A stretch of 64,000 nucleotides of DNA from Terriglobia bacterium (GTDB lineage Bacteria; Acidobacteriota; Terriglobia; Terriglobales; Acidobacteriaceae), in NCBI GenBank assembly GCA_020073215.1, contig JAIQFO010000014.1:48255-112254 (forward strand), in the 5' to 3' direction. The stretch's first letter is position 1. Every line of letters starts with the position of its first letter. The position numbers and the translations under genes are program-made. Shown in pieces: positions 19,342-28,064 of this stretch. The notes under the pieces were generated by a model. It was not told the origin of the DNA, searched no databases, and worked only from the letters and a program-made list of their open reading frames with translations.

Positions 19342-21009
19342 ATGCCTCGAGCTCTGCTGTTGTCGCCGGACGATCAGGCCGTCAGCGCAATTACTGGCGT
19401 TTTAGAAGAGATGTCGGTAACTTGCGAGCGTCCCCTGGACGGAGCGTCCGCTGCCCAGAAACTCAATTCGCATTGCTTCGACCTGGTGCTGGTCGATTGC
19501 GAAAATCTGCCCGCCGCCAAGCTGATTTTTGACGTTTGCCGTCGCGGAAACAACGGCAACAACCCAGTCCCGATCGCCATTGTCGATGGCCGCGCCGGTC
19601 TGCCCACCGCTTTCCGCCTGGGCGCAGAACTAATTCTGACCAAGCCGGTCGCGAAAGACCAGGCCCGGAACACCATCCGCACGGCGGTCAGCCGTGTGCG
19701 GAAAGAGGTTCCGGCAAGCGAGAGTGTGCCCGCGCCGCCCGCGAGCCCAGCCATACCCGGCGCCGTCACGACCAGTGCTGTCGCGACCAGCGCCGTCACG
19801 ACCAGCCCAGTCATGCCCGAAAGACACGCGCTGGCAGCGGCCGCAGCTTCTTTGCAACTGACGAGTTTTGCGGATCCTGCTCCCGTCGCCGCTGCAACCG
19901 CTGTTCCAGTCGTTGCGCCAGCCTCTACTCCAGCCGCGACTCTTTCTAAACCTGGCCTCACGACGACGATGCATTCCGCTGTAGACGAAATTGATGCCGC
20001 GCCAACCGCTCCAAAGGTAGATCGGCTGTCCACATCTTCTTCGACGCCATCTTCACCAGAGTCCTCTCCGGCTCGAGCGATTTCGGTAAATGCAATACCC
20101 GCGCGCCCGGAAAAACTTTCTGCCGACGCGGTGCTTGCGGACCTGCAGGAAGCAGAACTGAGGAGTGCCGCAGCCGGCAAAGCAGTACCGGACCAACAGG
20201 CGGCGGAATCTGCGGCTCCGGCCTTTTCGTCCTACCAGCGCCGCCAGCAGAAAAAACGCGGGCCGCTGGCCGCATTGCTGGCACTCGTTCTCGCCGGTGC
20301 CGCCTTCTATGCCGCGTGGATGTATCAGCCCGAATTTCGAGCCCTCGTCCAACCGCAGATTGATCGCGGGCTGGCCCTGGTTGGCATCCGGAGCCCACGC
20401 CAGAGCCTGCCGCCGGCGCCACGTCCCGCGAAATCCTCGCCTCAGGTGGTTGCGGCCACCAGCCCTGCGCCAGTGCCCGCGTCGCCCGCCGATCCGAGCC
20501 TGAAACAATCATCGGGCCCCGCTTCCGCGGAAGATTCCACAGCAACCCCAGCCGCTGCAACTCCTGTCCAGCCGGCAGTGGCCCCAGGTCCGAGACCTCC
20601 AGCGCCAACGGCCACCACCACAACTGCGCCTGTCGTCGGCAAGCCAGAGGTCGGCAAGCCCGGCGACAGCAAGAAGGACATCGCCGCCACCACTTTATCC
20701 AGTGCCCCGCTGCCCGGCGAGAGCAGCGCGATCATTCTCTCTTCCAAGGGCGCGGAGAAGCGGCTCGCGCACAGCGTTCGGCCCAATTTCCCCGTCGAAG
20801 CGCGGGGTGAAGCGCAAGGAACAGTAGTCCTCAAAGAGGTCGTGGATGAGAACGGCAAGATTGAAGGCGTGCGACTGGTCGAAGGCAACCCTGCCCTGGC
20901 AGCGGCCGCCATCGCGGCCGTGAAGCAGTGGCGCTATCGGCCCTACGTGCGCGACGGCAAGGCGCAGCCCTTCCAGACGATTGTAATCGTCGACTTTCAG
21001 CGGCCTTGA
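19342..21009 (+). CDS. Receiver-like domain / TM / TonB C-terminal fusion protein (paralogue 1)
   Basis: 555 residues. Residues 1-115 look like a response-regulator receiver: acidic pair Asp10-Asp11, phosphoacceptor-type Asp52 in LVLVDCEN, and Lys101 in LILTKPV. A Pro/Ala-rich linker leads to one transmembrane helix near 306-328 (AALLALVLAGAAFYAAWMY). A second Pro-rich stretch leads to a TonB C-terminal domain near 471-555 (VRPNFPVEARGEAQGTVVLK, AAIAAVKQWRYRPYV). Topology would put the receiver in the cytoplasm and the TonB domain in the periplasm, where it could energise outer-membrane receptors. No DNA-binding output is present. A paralogue follows at 21288. Confidence 0.85.
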   Translation: MPRALLLSPDDQAVSAITGVLEEMSVTCERPLDGASAAQKLNSHCFDLVLVDCENLPAAKLIFDVCRRGNNGNNPVPIAIVDGRAGLPTAFRLGAELILTKPVAKDQARNTIRTAVSRVRKEVPASESVPAPPASPAIPGAVTTSAVATSAVTTSPVMPERHALAAAAASLQLTSFADPAPVAAATAVPVVAPASTPAATLSKPGLTTTMHSAVDEIDAAPTAPKVDRLSTSSSTPSSPESSPARAISVNAIPARPEKLSADAVLADLQEAELRSAAAGKAVPDQQAAESAAPAFSSYQRRQQKKRGPLAALLALVLAGAAFYAAWMYQPEFRALVQPQIDRGLALVGIRSPRQSLPPAPRPAKSSPQVVAATSPAPVPASPADPSLKQSSGPASAEDSTATPAAATPVQPAVAPGPRPPAPTATTTTAPVVGKPEVGKPGDSKKDIAATTLSSAPLPGESSAIILSSKGAEKRLAHSVRPNFPVEARGEAQGTVVLKEVVDENGKIEGVRLVEGNPALAAAAIAAVKQWRYRPYVRDGKAQPFQTIVIVDFQRP

Positions 21010-21093
21010 TCGCAGACTAGAACTGGCCTCATCAATGGTTTTGGGCAGGGCGCGGCTTCACAGGCTACGGAAAAACCTGAGTACTCACACTTC

Positions 21094-21215
21094 GTATCAG
21101 GGTATGCCTTCAGGCATACCGCAAGTCTCTGAAATTGGTTCCGGCTTTAGCCGCTGCTGGCAGCGGAGAAATCTTGATTCGAGCAAACCTCGGGAAGAGC
21201 ATGGCTTCAGCCAGC
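21094..21215. repeat. Intergenic hairpin element, family E
   Basis: A perfect hairpin GGTATGCC-TTCA-GGCATACC (21101-21120) is followed by GGCTTTAGCCGCTGCTGGCAG and GGCTTCAGCCAGCGGC hairpins. It fills the gap between the two receiver-TonB genes. Confidence 0.7.
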
Positions 21216-21287
21216 GGCTATCGACCCTCCGCTCAATTACCCCGGTAACTTGCTGGTACCCAGAACATTACCTAGGATGGCCTCATT

Positions 21288-23048
21288 ATGGGTTACCAAG
21301 CTTTGCTCTTCTGTCCCGACGAAAAATTGGCCCGGGTTGTAATTCACGTGTTCGGTGAACTGGACTTCGCCGTGGAGGCGGTGCAAGAGCCATTTGCCGC
21401 GGTCAAGAAATTGATGGCACAACGGTACGACGCCCTGGTCGTGGACTGCGAGAACGAAGCGAACGCTTCCCTGCTGTTCAAGAGCGCAAGAAATTCCGGT
21501 TCCAATCAAAGCTCACTGGCGATCGCCGTGGTCGAAGGACAAGCGGGTGTGGCCAAGGCTTACCGCATGGGCGCCAACCTTGTGCTCACTAAGCCAATCA
21601 ACGTCGAACAAGCAAAGGGAACGCTGCGGGTGGCGCGAGGGCTCCTGCGGAAGAACGCCGATTCGGCTGCCGGCTCGGCCTCTGCGGCAAGAACGATAGC
21701 TCCTGTATTCGCCGCCAGTTCATTCCAACCCCCGGATCGAGGCACGGAGACGATCGCGGCACCACCCAGCCATCCCGAGCCTGCTGAATTTGAAGCTCCG
21801 CGACCGGCGATGACTCCGCTCGCGTTTTCGGCGGCAAGCCCGGCAGTCCCAGCGTCGGCAAACGCTGAGGACGAACCGGCGGTTGCTCCAGAGCCCGTGG
21901 CACAGACCGAAGTGCAAAGCAAGACTGCGATCACCGAGACGGCAGTCGAAGCACGCGAGCCCGCTTCTCCTGGTCTGGCCGGAACCGGCGCAGTCAGCAA
22001 CGACACAGTCAAGAGCGAAGGGATCAAAGACGAATCGGCAAAGATCGCCGCGGCGCACGCAGCGCCCAAAACTCCGAGTTCCGGCTTCACGTCGGCCCCA
22101 GGATCAGCCGCGGCCCCGGCTCCGGCAAGAGAAGTAGCGGTCCCGCCCGCAAAAGGTAGAGAAAGAGAGTTTGTTCAATTCGAGGCGGCCAAACCTTCGT
22201 CCAGCGCCGCTTCAACGTTCCGCTCAGAGGGCGCCACCGATGCTCCGTCTTTTGCTGCATTAGGCGAGGAAGATTCCGGCCGATCGGGTGGCAGCAAGAA
22301 ATTCCTGATCGCAGCCGTGGCTGTCCTGGCCCTGGCCGCGCTCGGCTGGAAGCTCGGCAAGTTCGCCACCAATCTCGTTCCGCAGCACGTCAGCACGCCC
22401 CAGGCCTCGGGACGGCCTGTTCCGGCTCCAGCGCCATTGCCTTCCCAAATGGCGTCGCCTTCGACAAGCGCGCCGGATCGGGCAAGCTCCACAACAACTC
22501 CAAAAACCGCGACTGCAACGCTGCCCGGAAAACCGCCGGCCGAAGCGGCCAATCCTCTGGTGATTCGAATCGCCGCGACCCCGGAGCCGGCAGTGAAGAA
22601 ACCCGAACCGTTACCCCTGCGAGTGAAGTCGAACGCCGGGGCCAACCATCCCGAGGAGTCCGCTCCCCAGCTTCCCAGTCCGCCCGCCATTGCCCCCGCG
22701 AGCGATAGCAACTTGAGCGGTCTGATGTCGCCATCGCCAAACCTTCCCAAGCCCTCGCTGGCAACACTGAGAATTTCCCAGGGCGTATCCCAAGGACTTC
22801 TGATCAAGCGGGTACAGCCGAAATATCCGCCAGCGGCGCTCGCGACTCATGTCCAAGGCGCGGTGCAGATTGAAGCCACCATCAATCGAGAGGGCAAAGT
22901 CGTCGATGTGAAAGTGCTCAGCGGAGACTCCGTTCTGGCGCACGCCGCGGTGGAAGCAGTCCGTCAGTGGAGATATAAACCGTACTACCTCGATGGCCAG
23001 CCCGTCGAAATCGAGACGCAAATCACGGTCAACTTCAAAACGAACTAG
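21288..23048 (+). CDS. Receiver-like domain / TM / TonB C-terminal fusion protein (paralogue 2)
   Basis: 586 residues with the same order as the gene at 19342. The receiver-like domain spans 1-118 with Asp11/Glu12, Asp53 in ALVVDCEN and Lys102 in LVLTKPI. A long Ala/Pro linker follows, then a transmembrane helix near 334-355 (FLIAAVAVLALAALGWKLG), another Pro-rich linker, and a TonB C-terminal domain near 505-586 (VQPKYPPAALATHVQGAVQI, AAVEAVRQWRYKPYY). The domains are conserved with paralogue 1 while the linkers differ, indicating an old duplication. The 280-bp gap with a repeat suggests separate transcripts or partial read-through. Confidence 0.85.
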   Translation: MGYQALLFCPDEKLARVVIHVFGELDFAVEAVQEPFAAVKKLMAQRYDALVVDCENEANASLLFKSARNSGSNQSSLAIAVVEGQAGVAKAYRMGANLVLTKPINVEQAKGTLRVARGLLRKNADSAAGSASAARTIAPVFAASSFQPPDRGTETIAAPPSHPEPAEFEAPRPAMTPLAFSAASPAVPASANAEDEPAVAPEPVAQTEVQSKTAITETAVEAREPASPGLAGTGAVSNDTVKSEGIKDESAKIAAAHAAPKTPSSGFTSAPGSAAAPAPAREVAVPPAKGREREFVQFEAAKPSSSAASTFRSEGATDAPSFAALGEEDSGRSGGSKKFLIAAVAVLALAALGWKLGKFATNLVPQHVSTPQASGRPVPAPAPLPSQMASPSTSAPDRASSTTTPKTATATLPGKPPAEAANPLVIRIAATPEPAVKKPEPLPLRVKSNAGANHPEESAPQLPSPPAIAPASDSNLSGLMSPSPNLPKPSLATLRISQGVSQGLLIKRVQPKYPPAALATHVQGAVQIEATINREGKVVDVKVLSGDSVLAHAAVEAVRQWRYKPYYLDGQPVEIETQITVNFKTN

Positions 23049-23204
23049 CTCTCAGCTGTCAGCTATCAGCTCTCAGTTCTCGGACTCTTGGAGGTTTTTG
23101 CAAGAAGTACGTCCGCGAGCAGGGAGGGACGAGTGTTTTGTTCGAGTGAAGCAGGCAGCCCAGAGTGTAGTAACTGAAAGCTGACAGCTGAGAGCTGACA
23201 GCTT
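23047..23204. repeat. Element bounded by inverted CAGCTGTCAGC-type repeats
   Basis: Left arm AGCTCTCAGCTGTCAGC... (from 23047) and right arm AACTGAAAGCTGACAGCTG... (ending 23204) are imperfect inverted repeats of about 32 bases around an 80-90 bp core. It has the look of a miniature inverted-repeat element. Its right edge contains the stop codon of the minus-strand gene at 23203. Confidence 0.6.
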
Positions 23205-23667
23205 AATTCAACTGCTCGTCCAGCGGCCGGTGCCGCGGGCGTCCGGGATGAGCGCTGATGCTGCGGAATTTATGGTAAAGGCTATGCAAGTCTTCGCTCA
23301 ACAGCCGCACCACCTGCATGCAATATTCGGCGTTTCCGCGTAGGAACTCCAGGAACTCCGCACGCGGGATGAAAGCCACCGCAGTTTGCTCGCCCGCTTC
23401 CGCCGTGATCCGATACTTTCCCCCGCTCATGCTCTCGCTGAGGCCAAGCATGGTTCCAGGACCGACGACCTCCAGAAGCTGCCTCTGACTCTGTCCGGTC
23501 GACAACAGTACACGAACCTCGCCGCTCTCCACCAGATAAAGGCCCGTCACCGCGGAACCCTGCTGAAACAGCGTGCCGCCTTTGGGGAACGAGCGAACCG
23601 ACTTGATCCCGTGAAGAGCCCGCAACAGATCTGGGCTCAACTTCCCTGGCGTGGGCTGCGACGACAC
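23203..23667 (-). CDS. Stand-alone cyclic-nucleotide-binding (Crp/Fnr-type) domain protein
   Basis: 154 residues from a GTG at 23667, chosen because AAAAGGGAG lies eight bases upstream; an ATG at 23703 would add 12 residues. The cNMP-binding beta-roll is evident: FPKGGTLFQQGSAVTGLYLV, ESGEVRVLL, LEVVGPGTMLGLSESMSG and AFIPRAEFLEFL, then a helix. It ends without the helix-turn-helix of Crp/Fnr regulators, so it is a sensor module lacking its own DNA-binding domain. It sits between the TonB-fusion genes and the PEGA pseudokinase, which suggests a shared signalling role, though no partner is proven. Confidence 0.85.
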   Translation of the reverse strand: MSSQPTPGKLSPDLLRALHGIKSVRSFPKGGTLFQQGSAVTGLYLVESGEVRVLLSTGQSQRQLLEVVGPGTMLGLSESMSGGKYRITAEAGEQTAVAFIPRAEFLEFLRGNAEYCMQVVRLLSEDLHSLYHKFRSISAHPGRPRHRPLDEQLN

Positions 23668-23927
23668 AATGTGCACTCCCTTTTGCCCCGGCCCATCCTG
23701 CATACGCCCGGAACCGTGGGCGGCGATTTGGAGGACGGCTCTAAGTGACAGGCGACCGGGAACCGCTCGCTCCAGACTACACCTGCCGAAGGCCGTCGGG
23801 CAGCCCCTTCCTGATCGTTTTCGATGGGTCAGGGGTGCGGCGCCGGGCGCTTGAATCTTAGCGAAGAAAACGGAAGAAATGCCCGCGCCGCACCAGAAGA
23901 GTAACCGGAGACTTGCCGAATCGTCCC

Positions 23928-26408
23928 TTATTGCCGCTCAAGAATTTCGTCGATTGCGACTTTGCCGCCCTTGTCGACGCTGACGACTTTATGGATGGGC
24001 TTGAAACCGGTCAGGGTGACGTCCACGATGTAGTTCCCCGGTCCCAGCATGAGGTCGACCGGCGATAGCTTATCCAGGACACGCTGGTTGATGGCAATCT
24101 GCGCGCCTTTTGGCTGGGTATGGATGCTGAGGGAACCCATGCCGGCGGCGCTGTCTCCGCCGCGTCCAAACAGCTTGAACTTGCCCACGGTCCGGATCTC
24201 TTCGGCATTGCCGAGCGCTCTCAGCGCAGGCGAGTACTGGAAATTCTGCGCGGGACCGAGATCGGCGGTGACGGTCTCGTCGAGATATCCTTGCTTGCGC
24301 AACAGAATGGTATGGCTTCCCTTTTCCACGGCGAACTGTGCCGGGGTCACGCGTCCGGTAGGCTTGCCATCGAGCACGACCTGGGCACCGGGCGGCGTGC
24401 TGCTCACTACCACCAGCGCATTGATCGGCGCCAAGTGAAGCGCAAGAGATGATTTGCCGCCGGCGGTAACATCGATCGATCGTATCTCGGGCGTATAGCC
24501 CGACTTGCTCACAGATATAACGTGGCTACCGGGGCTTAAACCCGCCACGGTAAACGGCGTAACCCACGACGGATCGCTTTTTCCATCGACCAGAAATTGC
24601 GCGCCCTGCGGGCTGGAGTCAATCAGCGCCTGCCCTGGGATCACGGCTGGGGCTGGCGCGGGAGCCCTTCGATTGCTCTTCGGGGCGCGCTTTTCCACTT
24701 GTCGTACCGTCAAGTCCGGTTGCGCGTCCACAACGGGCGCAACCGGTGCAGCGGATTTCTCCGTCTGCGGAGCAACCGGAGTCTCAGCCGCCGGTTGGGC
24801 TGGGGTTGATGCAGCGGCTTTTGCCGGCCGTGGAGCAGCCGTCGAGGCATCGTCTTCCGAGCGCACATGAAAGAAGATCGCAAGCGCAACCACAAGAATC
24901 AGCCCCACCGCGCCCAGGATCGAATAGATCATCAGCCGCGGCGGAACGGTCGAGATTTCCTTGATTGCCTTTTGCGCGACCTCCCGCGGCTGGATTTTTG
25001 GCTTCTCTTCTTTCTCTATCCGTGGGGAGATCTGCGCCAGGGGAAGCGGCGCCTCGGCAGGCTCGGGAACTGGCGCCGTGAAAACGGGTTCCTTGAGCGG
25101 AGGCAACTCATCGAAGTCGGAAAAGCTTTTGCCGGATGAACCTGCGGCGGATTCCGCCATCATTGGATCCACCGCGATCCGCGGCGATTGCCGCTCGGAT
25201 TCCTGCTCCACCGCCGCTGACAACACCGGACCGCGCGCGGCCTGGGATTCGGGAGCGCTGCTTTCAAAGTCGCTGGTCAGTCGCGCTCCAAAATCCGAAT
25301 CCGAGCTTGGAGCGAAGCTCGAATCAAAGTTCGCGCTGGATGAAGACGAGCCCGAGAATCCCCCTCCGCTCGCGGCCGCCGCAGCTGCTTTGGTTTCGCC
25401 TTCCGGCGGATCGATCGAAAACTGCGGCACGTCGGTTTTCCGCGCAACCGTCGGAGAGGTTGCCGAAGGCTCCGGCTTAGTCGTGCTTGAGGCAGCCGAA
25501 ACAAACTTACTGGCCGCCGCCCGACGATCCGCGGAACTCACAGCAATATTCGGCGCCGAGGCCGTTTTCTTGGCATCAGGCGCGGCTTTCTTGCTGTTTT
25601 CCCTGCACTTCTCCAAGTCATCCAGAAGGTCGCGAGCGCTTTGATACCGCTCCGGGGGATTTTTCGCAAGCGCTTTCATAATCAGCGCGTTCACCGCCGG
25701 ATGAATCTTGGCATTGATCGCCGAAGGGCTGGCCGGCATCTCGTTCTCAATCTGTGTCTTGAGAGCAACCGGATCCGCGGCATTAAACGCCTTCTGGCCA
25801 GTCACCATCTCGTAGAGGATCGCGCCCATGGTAAACAGGTTCGAACGCAGGTCGAGGGCTTCGCCGCGAATCTGTTCGGGAGAGCAGTAGGGCATGAGCC
25901 GGCCCAAGCCTTTTCCCGATTCCGCTGCGATGAGACTCATGTTGGAAATGCCATAGCCCAGGATTTTGACCATCCCGTCCCACTGCACCATGATCTTGGC
26001 GGGCTCGAGCGAACAGTGGACCACGTCTTTCGCGGCGGCGTGCTCCAGACCGGCGCAAACCTGGCGGGTAATGTCGAGCAAATCCCAGATGGAGAAGCCT
26101 TCCTTGCGGGCCAGCATGGTGGCAACACTGTTGCCCTGGATGTACTCCATGGCTGCGCAGAACTGGCCTTCGATCTCACCGGCGCCGTAGAGCAGGACGA
26201 TGTTCTGTCCGACGAGCTCGCGCGTGCTCTCGCCTTCGGCGATCAGCGTCTCGACAAACGCTTCCGCGCGGTCGGCCAGCGGCTCCAGACTCTGCGTCTT
26301 GAGCGCCACGACCTGATTGGCTTCCGTGTCCATCGCCTTGTAAATCAAGGCGGTGTCGGACTTCGAAAGCTCGCTCTGGATTTCGAAACGGCCAAACATC
26401 GTCGCCAT
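23928..26408 (-). CDS. Membrane pseudokinase with three PEGA domains
   Basis: 826 residues. Residues 1-270 have the Ser/Thr kinase fold with beta3 Lys37 (VVALKTQ), SPEQIRG for the APE motif, and LRSNLFTMGAILYEMVTG. The catalytic loop reads HCSLEPAKIM (131-140) instead of HRDxKPxN and the DFG motif reads GYG (151-153), so both catalytic and metal-binding Asp are gone. A Ser/Pro-rich linker, one membrane helix (MIYSILGAVGLILVVALAIFF) and three PEGA domains follow (SSPQGAQFLVDG, STPPGAQVVLDG, TQPKGAQIAINQ). It is probably a binding or scaffold protein spanning the inner membrane. Start supported by GAGG eight bases upstream. Confidence 0.9.
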   Translation of the reverse strand: MATMFGRFEIQSELSKSDTALIYKAMDTEANQVVALKTQSLEPLADRAEAFVETLIAEGESTRELVGQNIVLLYGAGEIEGQFCAAMEYIQGNSVATMLARKEGFSIWDLLDITRQVCAGLEHAAAKDVVHCSLEPAKIMVQWDGMVKILGYGISNMSLIAAESGKGLGRLMPYCSPEQIRGEALDLRSNLFTMGAILYEMVTGQKAFNAADPVALKTQIENEMPASPSAINAKIHPAVNALIMKALAKNPPERYQSARDLLDDLEKCRENSKKAAPDAKKTASAPNIAVSSADRRAAASKFVSAASSTTKPEPSATSPTVARKTDVPQFSIDPPEGETKAAAAAASGGGFSGSSSSSANFDSSFAPSSDSDFGARLTSDFESSAPESQAARGPVLSAAVEQESERQSPRIAVDPMMAESAAGSSGKSFSDFDELPPLKEPVFTAPVPEPAEAPLPLAQISPRIEKEEKPKIQPREVAQKAIKEISTVPPRLMIYSILGAVGLILVVALAIFFHVRSEDDASTAAPRPAKAAASTPAQPAAETPVAPQTEKSAAPVAPVVDAQPDLTVRQVEKRAPKSNRRAPAPAPAVIPGQALIDSSPQGAQFLVDGKSDPSWVTPFTVAGLSPGSHVISVSKSGYTPEIRSIDVTAGGKSSLALHLAPINALVVVSSTPPGAQVVLDGKPTGRVTPAQFAVEKGSHTILLRKQGYLDETVTADLGPAQNFQYSPALRALGNAEEIRTVGKFKLFGRGGDSAAGMGSLSIHTQPKGAQIAINQRVLDKLSPVDLMLGPGNYIVDVTLTGFKPIHKVVSVDKGGKVAIDEILERQ

Positions 26409-26863
26409 TACAATTGCCTCGCGGTGCTAAGCCGCACCACACCCTGAAGAAGGTTCTGGCTACAAACAGGGGGAGAATCAAGGTTAGAATAGCGCTTTCC
26501 CTTGTCCAATTGAGAGTTACGAAAGTACTTTCTCCCGTTCAGAAGAATCTGCAACCTGTAGAGTTGAATCACCTCAAGAAAGCGGAAGGCGCTTAACATC
26601 TCGCGTCGCCGTCTGGATTTCAGAAGTCCCCTTCAGAAAGCCCACTGAGAATCGAATATTTGGTAGCTGTGCAAGGCGCGGGTCTGCTAAATCGCCGCAG
26701 CGAGAATTTTTGTCGTTTGAGGTGGTCGAAGTTTCTTGTCTCTGATCCCTGTGGATCGTGTATCGACTGGAGAACAAAGGGCATTGGCAAAGTGGAACGG
26801 TTCTTGCAACTCACAATCGGGCTGGTCGCGTCGTATTTTGAAGATCGCAGAAGCGAGGTGCTT
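26409..26863. other. Intergenic stretch with sigma-54-type promoter
   Basis: Between the pseudokinase (minus) and the YtxH-like gene (plus). Apart from the sigma-54-type site at 26793-26808, nothing recognisable is seen; the long upstream extension of the YtxH frame lacks coding character. Confidence 0.5.
26793..26808 (+). promoter_or_regulatory. Sigma-54-type promoter (-24/-12)
   Basis: TGGAACGGTTCTTGCA fits the RpoN consensus TGGCAC-N5-TTGCA with the invariant GG and GC ten bases apart and one mismatch. Transcription would begin about 26820, some 45 bp before the YtxH-like start. Activation would need an enhancer-binding protein, none of which is encoded in the window. Confidence 0.65.
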
Positions 26864-27022
26864 ATGACAGAAGATATGGCGAAAAGCGAATACGACCTGT
26901 ATTCTGCCGTCACTTTCTTCTTGGTTGGCCTGGGTGTTGGGTCAGTTCTGGCTCTTTTCTTCAGTCCGAGACAAAAAGTCGAATCAGAGGCGATCAATAG
27001 CAACTGGCGAAGAGCGGCGTAG
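26864..27022 (+). CDS. Small YtxH-like membrane protein (52 aa)
   Basis: The ATG at 26864 follows GAGGTG and is preferred over the upstream in-frame extension to 26660. After a short polar start (TEDMAKSEYDLYSAV) there is one glycine-rich membrane helix (TFFLVGLGVGSVLALFFSP) at about residues 16-34 and then a charged tail. This shape matches YtxH-type small stress proteins of unknown function. It lies directly behind a sigma-54-type promoter, suggesting induction under a specific signal. Confidence 0.65.
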   Translation: MTEDMAKSEYDLYSAVTFFLVGLGVGSVLALFFSPRQKVESEAINSNWRRAA

Positions 27023-27212
27023 GACACGGCTCTGCCCCGTCGAAAAAGGTTCTTCTTCTAACCGGCGATTACGACCGCAAGAGGTCGTTCGCGTTGTACG
27101 CACCGTGTAACAGTACACACATTGAACCTGTCTATTCCAGAAAAGGGCTGAGCCGCGAGGCTGCACTCTGGAGTTCCTGAAGTATTATGGTTGGGACAGT
27201 GTGAGGTGTCGG

Positions 27213-27791
27213 ATGAGGCTATCTCTTCTGGCTGCTGTGGTGATCCCCTTTTGTCCGGTGCTTGCACTAGCCCAATCCAGTTCGGGCGAACTGAAAAGAC
27301 CAAGAGTTTGCGTCGCCCTCGTGGAAAATACCAGCACCGTTTCGGCGTATGAAGAACGATTGACCGAACGCCTGGTGAAGAGTCTGCGACGCGACAAATT
27401 GGAAGCCGTGGCCATGGACTCGAGCACGACCAAGGAACACACCCTCCGACCGACTCGCCAGAATACCGACGAGGCAGATAGCAAGCAATGCGGTTACACA
27501 CTGCTGACACAAATAGTAGAAACGCGGACCAGTCCGGCCGCCCCGGAAACCGCTCCGTGGGCTGGCGCCAGAGTGCCGAGCGTGGACACATCTGAACCCA
27601 CGGGTGGTCGCTCGGGACCGGTATACCGTGAAGAATTGGGAATTGCTTTCGCGCTTTTTCGCACATCCCGCTACGACCCGGTCCTCAATACCTTCATTCT
27701 GGAAAGGGCCTCCGCCAACGTGTCGGACACATTTCTAGTGGCCATGGACAAGATCGCAAACCGGGTCAGCCGCGAGGTCAAGAAGAAGTGA
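27213..27791 (+). CDS. Secreted protein, unknown function
   Basis: 192 residues from the ATG at 27213, preceded by GAGGTG five bases upstream. A signal peptide (RLSLLAAVVIPFCPVLALAQS) is followed by a domain beginning RPRVCVALVENTS, with a later CGYTLLTQIVETR strand and a C-terminal helix (FLVAMDKIANRVSREVKKK). The pattern of an opening beta-strand, a helix with paired Leu, and a central TLLTQI strand recalls periplasmic CsgG/LpoB-like alpha/beta domains, but this is only suggestive. It lies 190 bp after the YtxH-like gene and may share its transcript. Confidence 0.65.
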   Translation: MRLSLLAAVVIPFCPVLALAQSSSGELKRPRVCVALVENTSTVSAYEERLTERLVKSLRRDKLEAVAMDSSTTKEHTLRPTRQNTDEADSKQCGYTLLTQIVETRTSPAAPETAPWAGARVPSVDTSEPTGGRSGPVYREELGIAFALFRTSRYDPVLNTFILERASANVSDTFLVAMDKIANRVSREVKKK

Positions 27792-28064
27792 TTGTTGTTC
27801 TACTGTGTTGTCAGAACAATCGCCAACTCAGCAACCGTCGCGGCACAGCCAATAACAGAGGCCATGCATAACAGCAGACACAGCAAGGCTGTCTGACTAT
27901 TCTTCGTGGGCGCAAGGCGTGTTCACAAAACATTCACGAAACGTAGAGCAGGCCGCAGTTGTCCATACCGCGACCGCTGCTTTATCCTCAAAGGCGAGCA
28001 TACGTTGGGGATTGGTTGCCCCTCTCAGGGCATTTTCTTACCAACTGGTGGGCCTCGTATTCGC

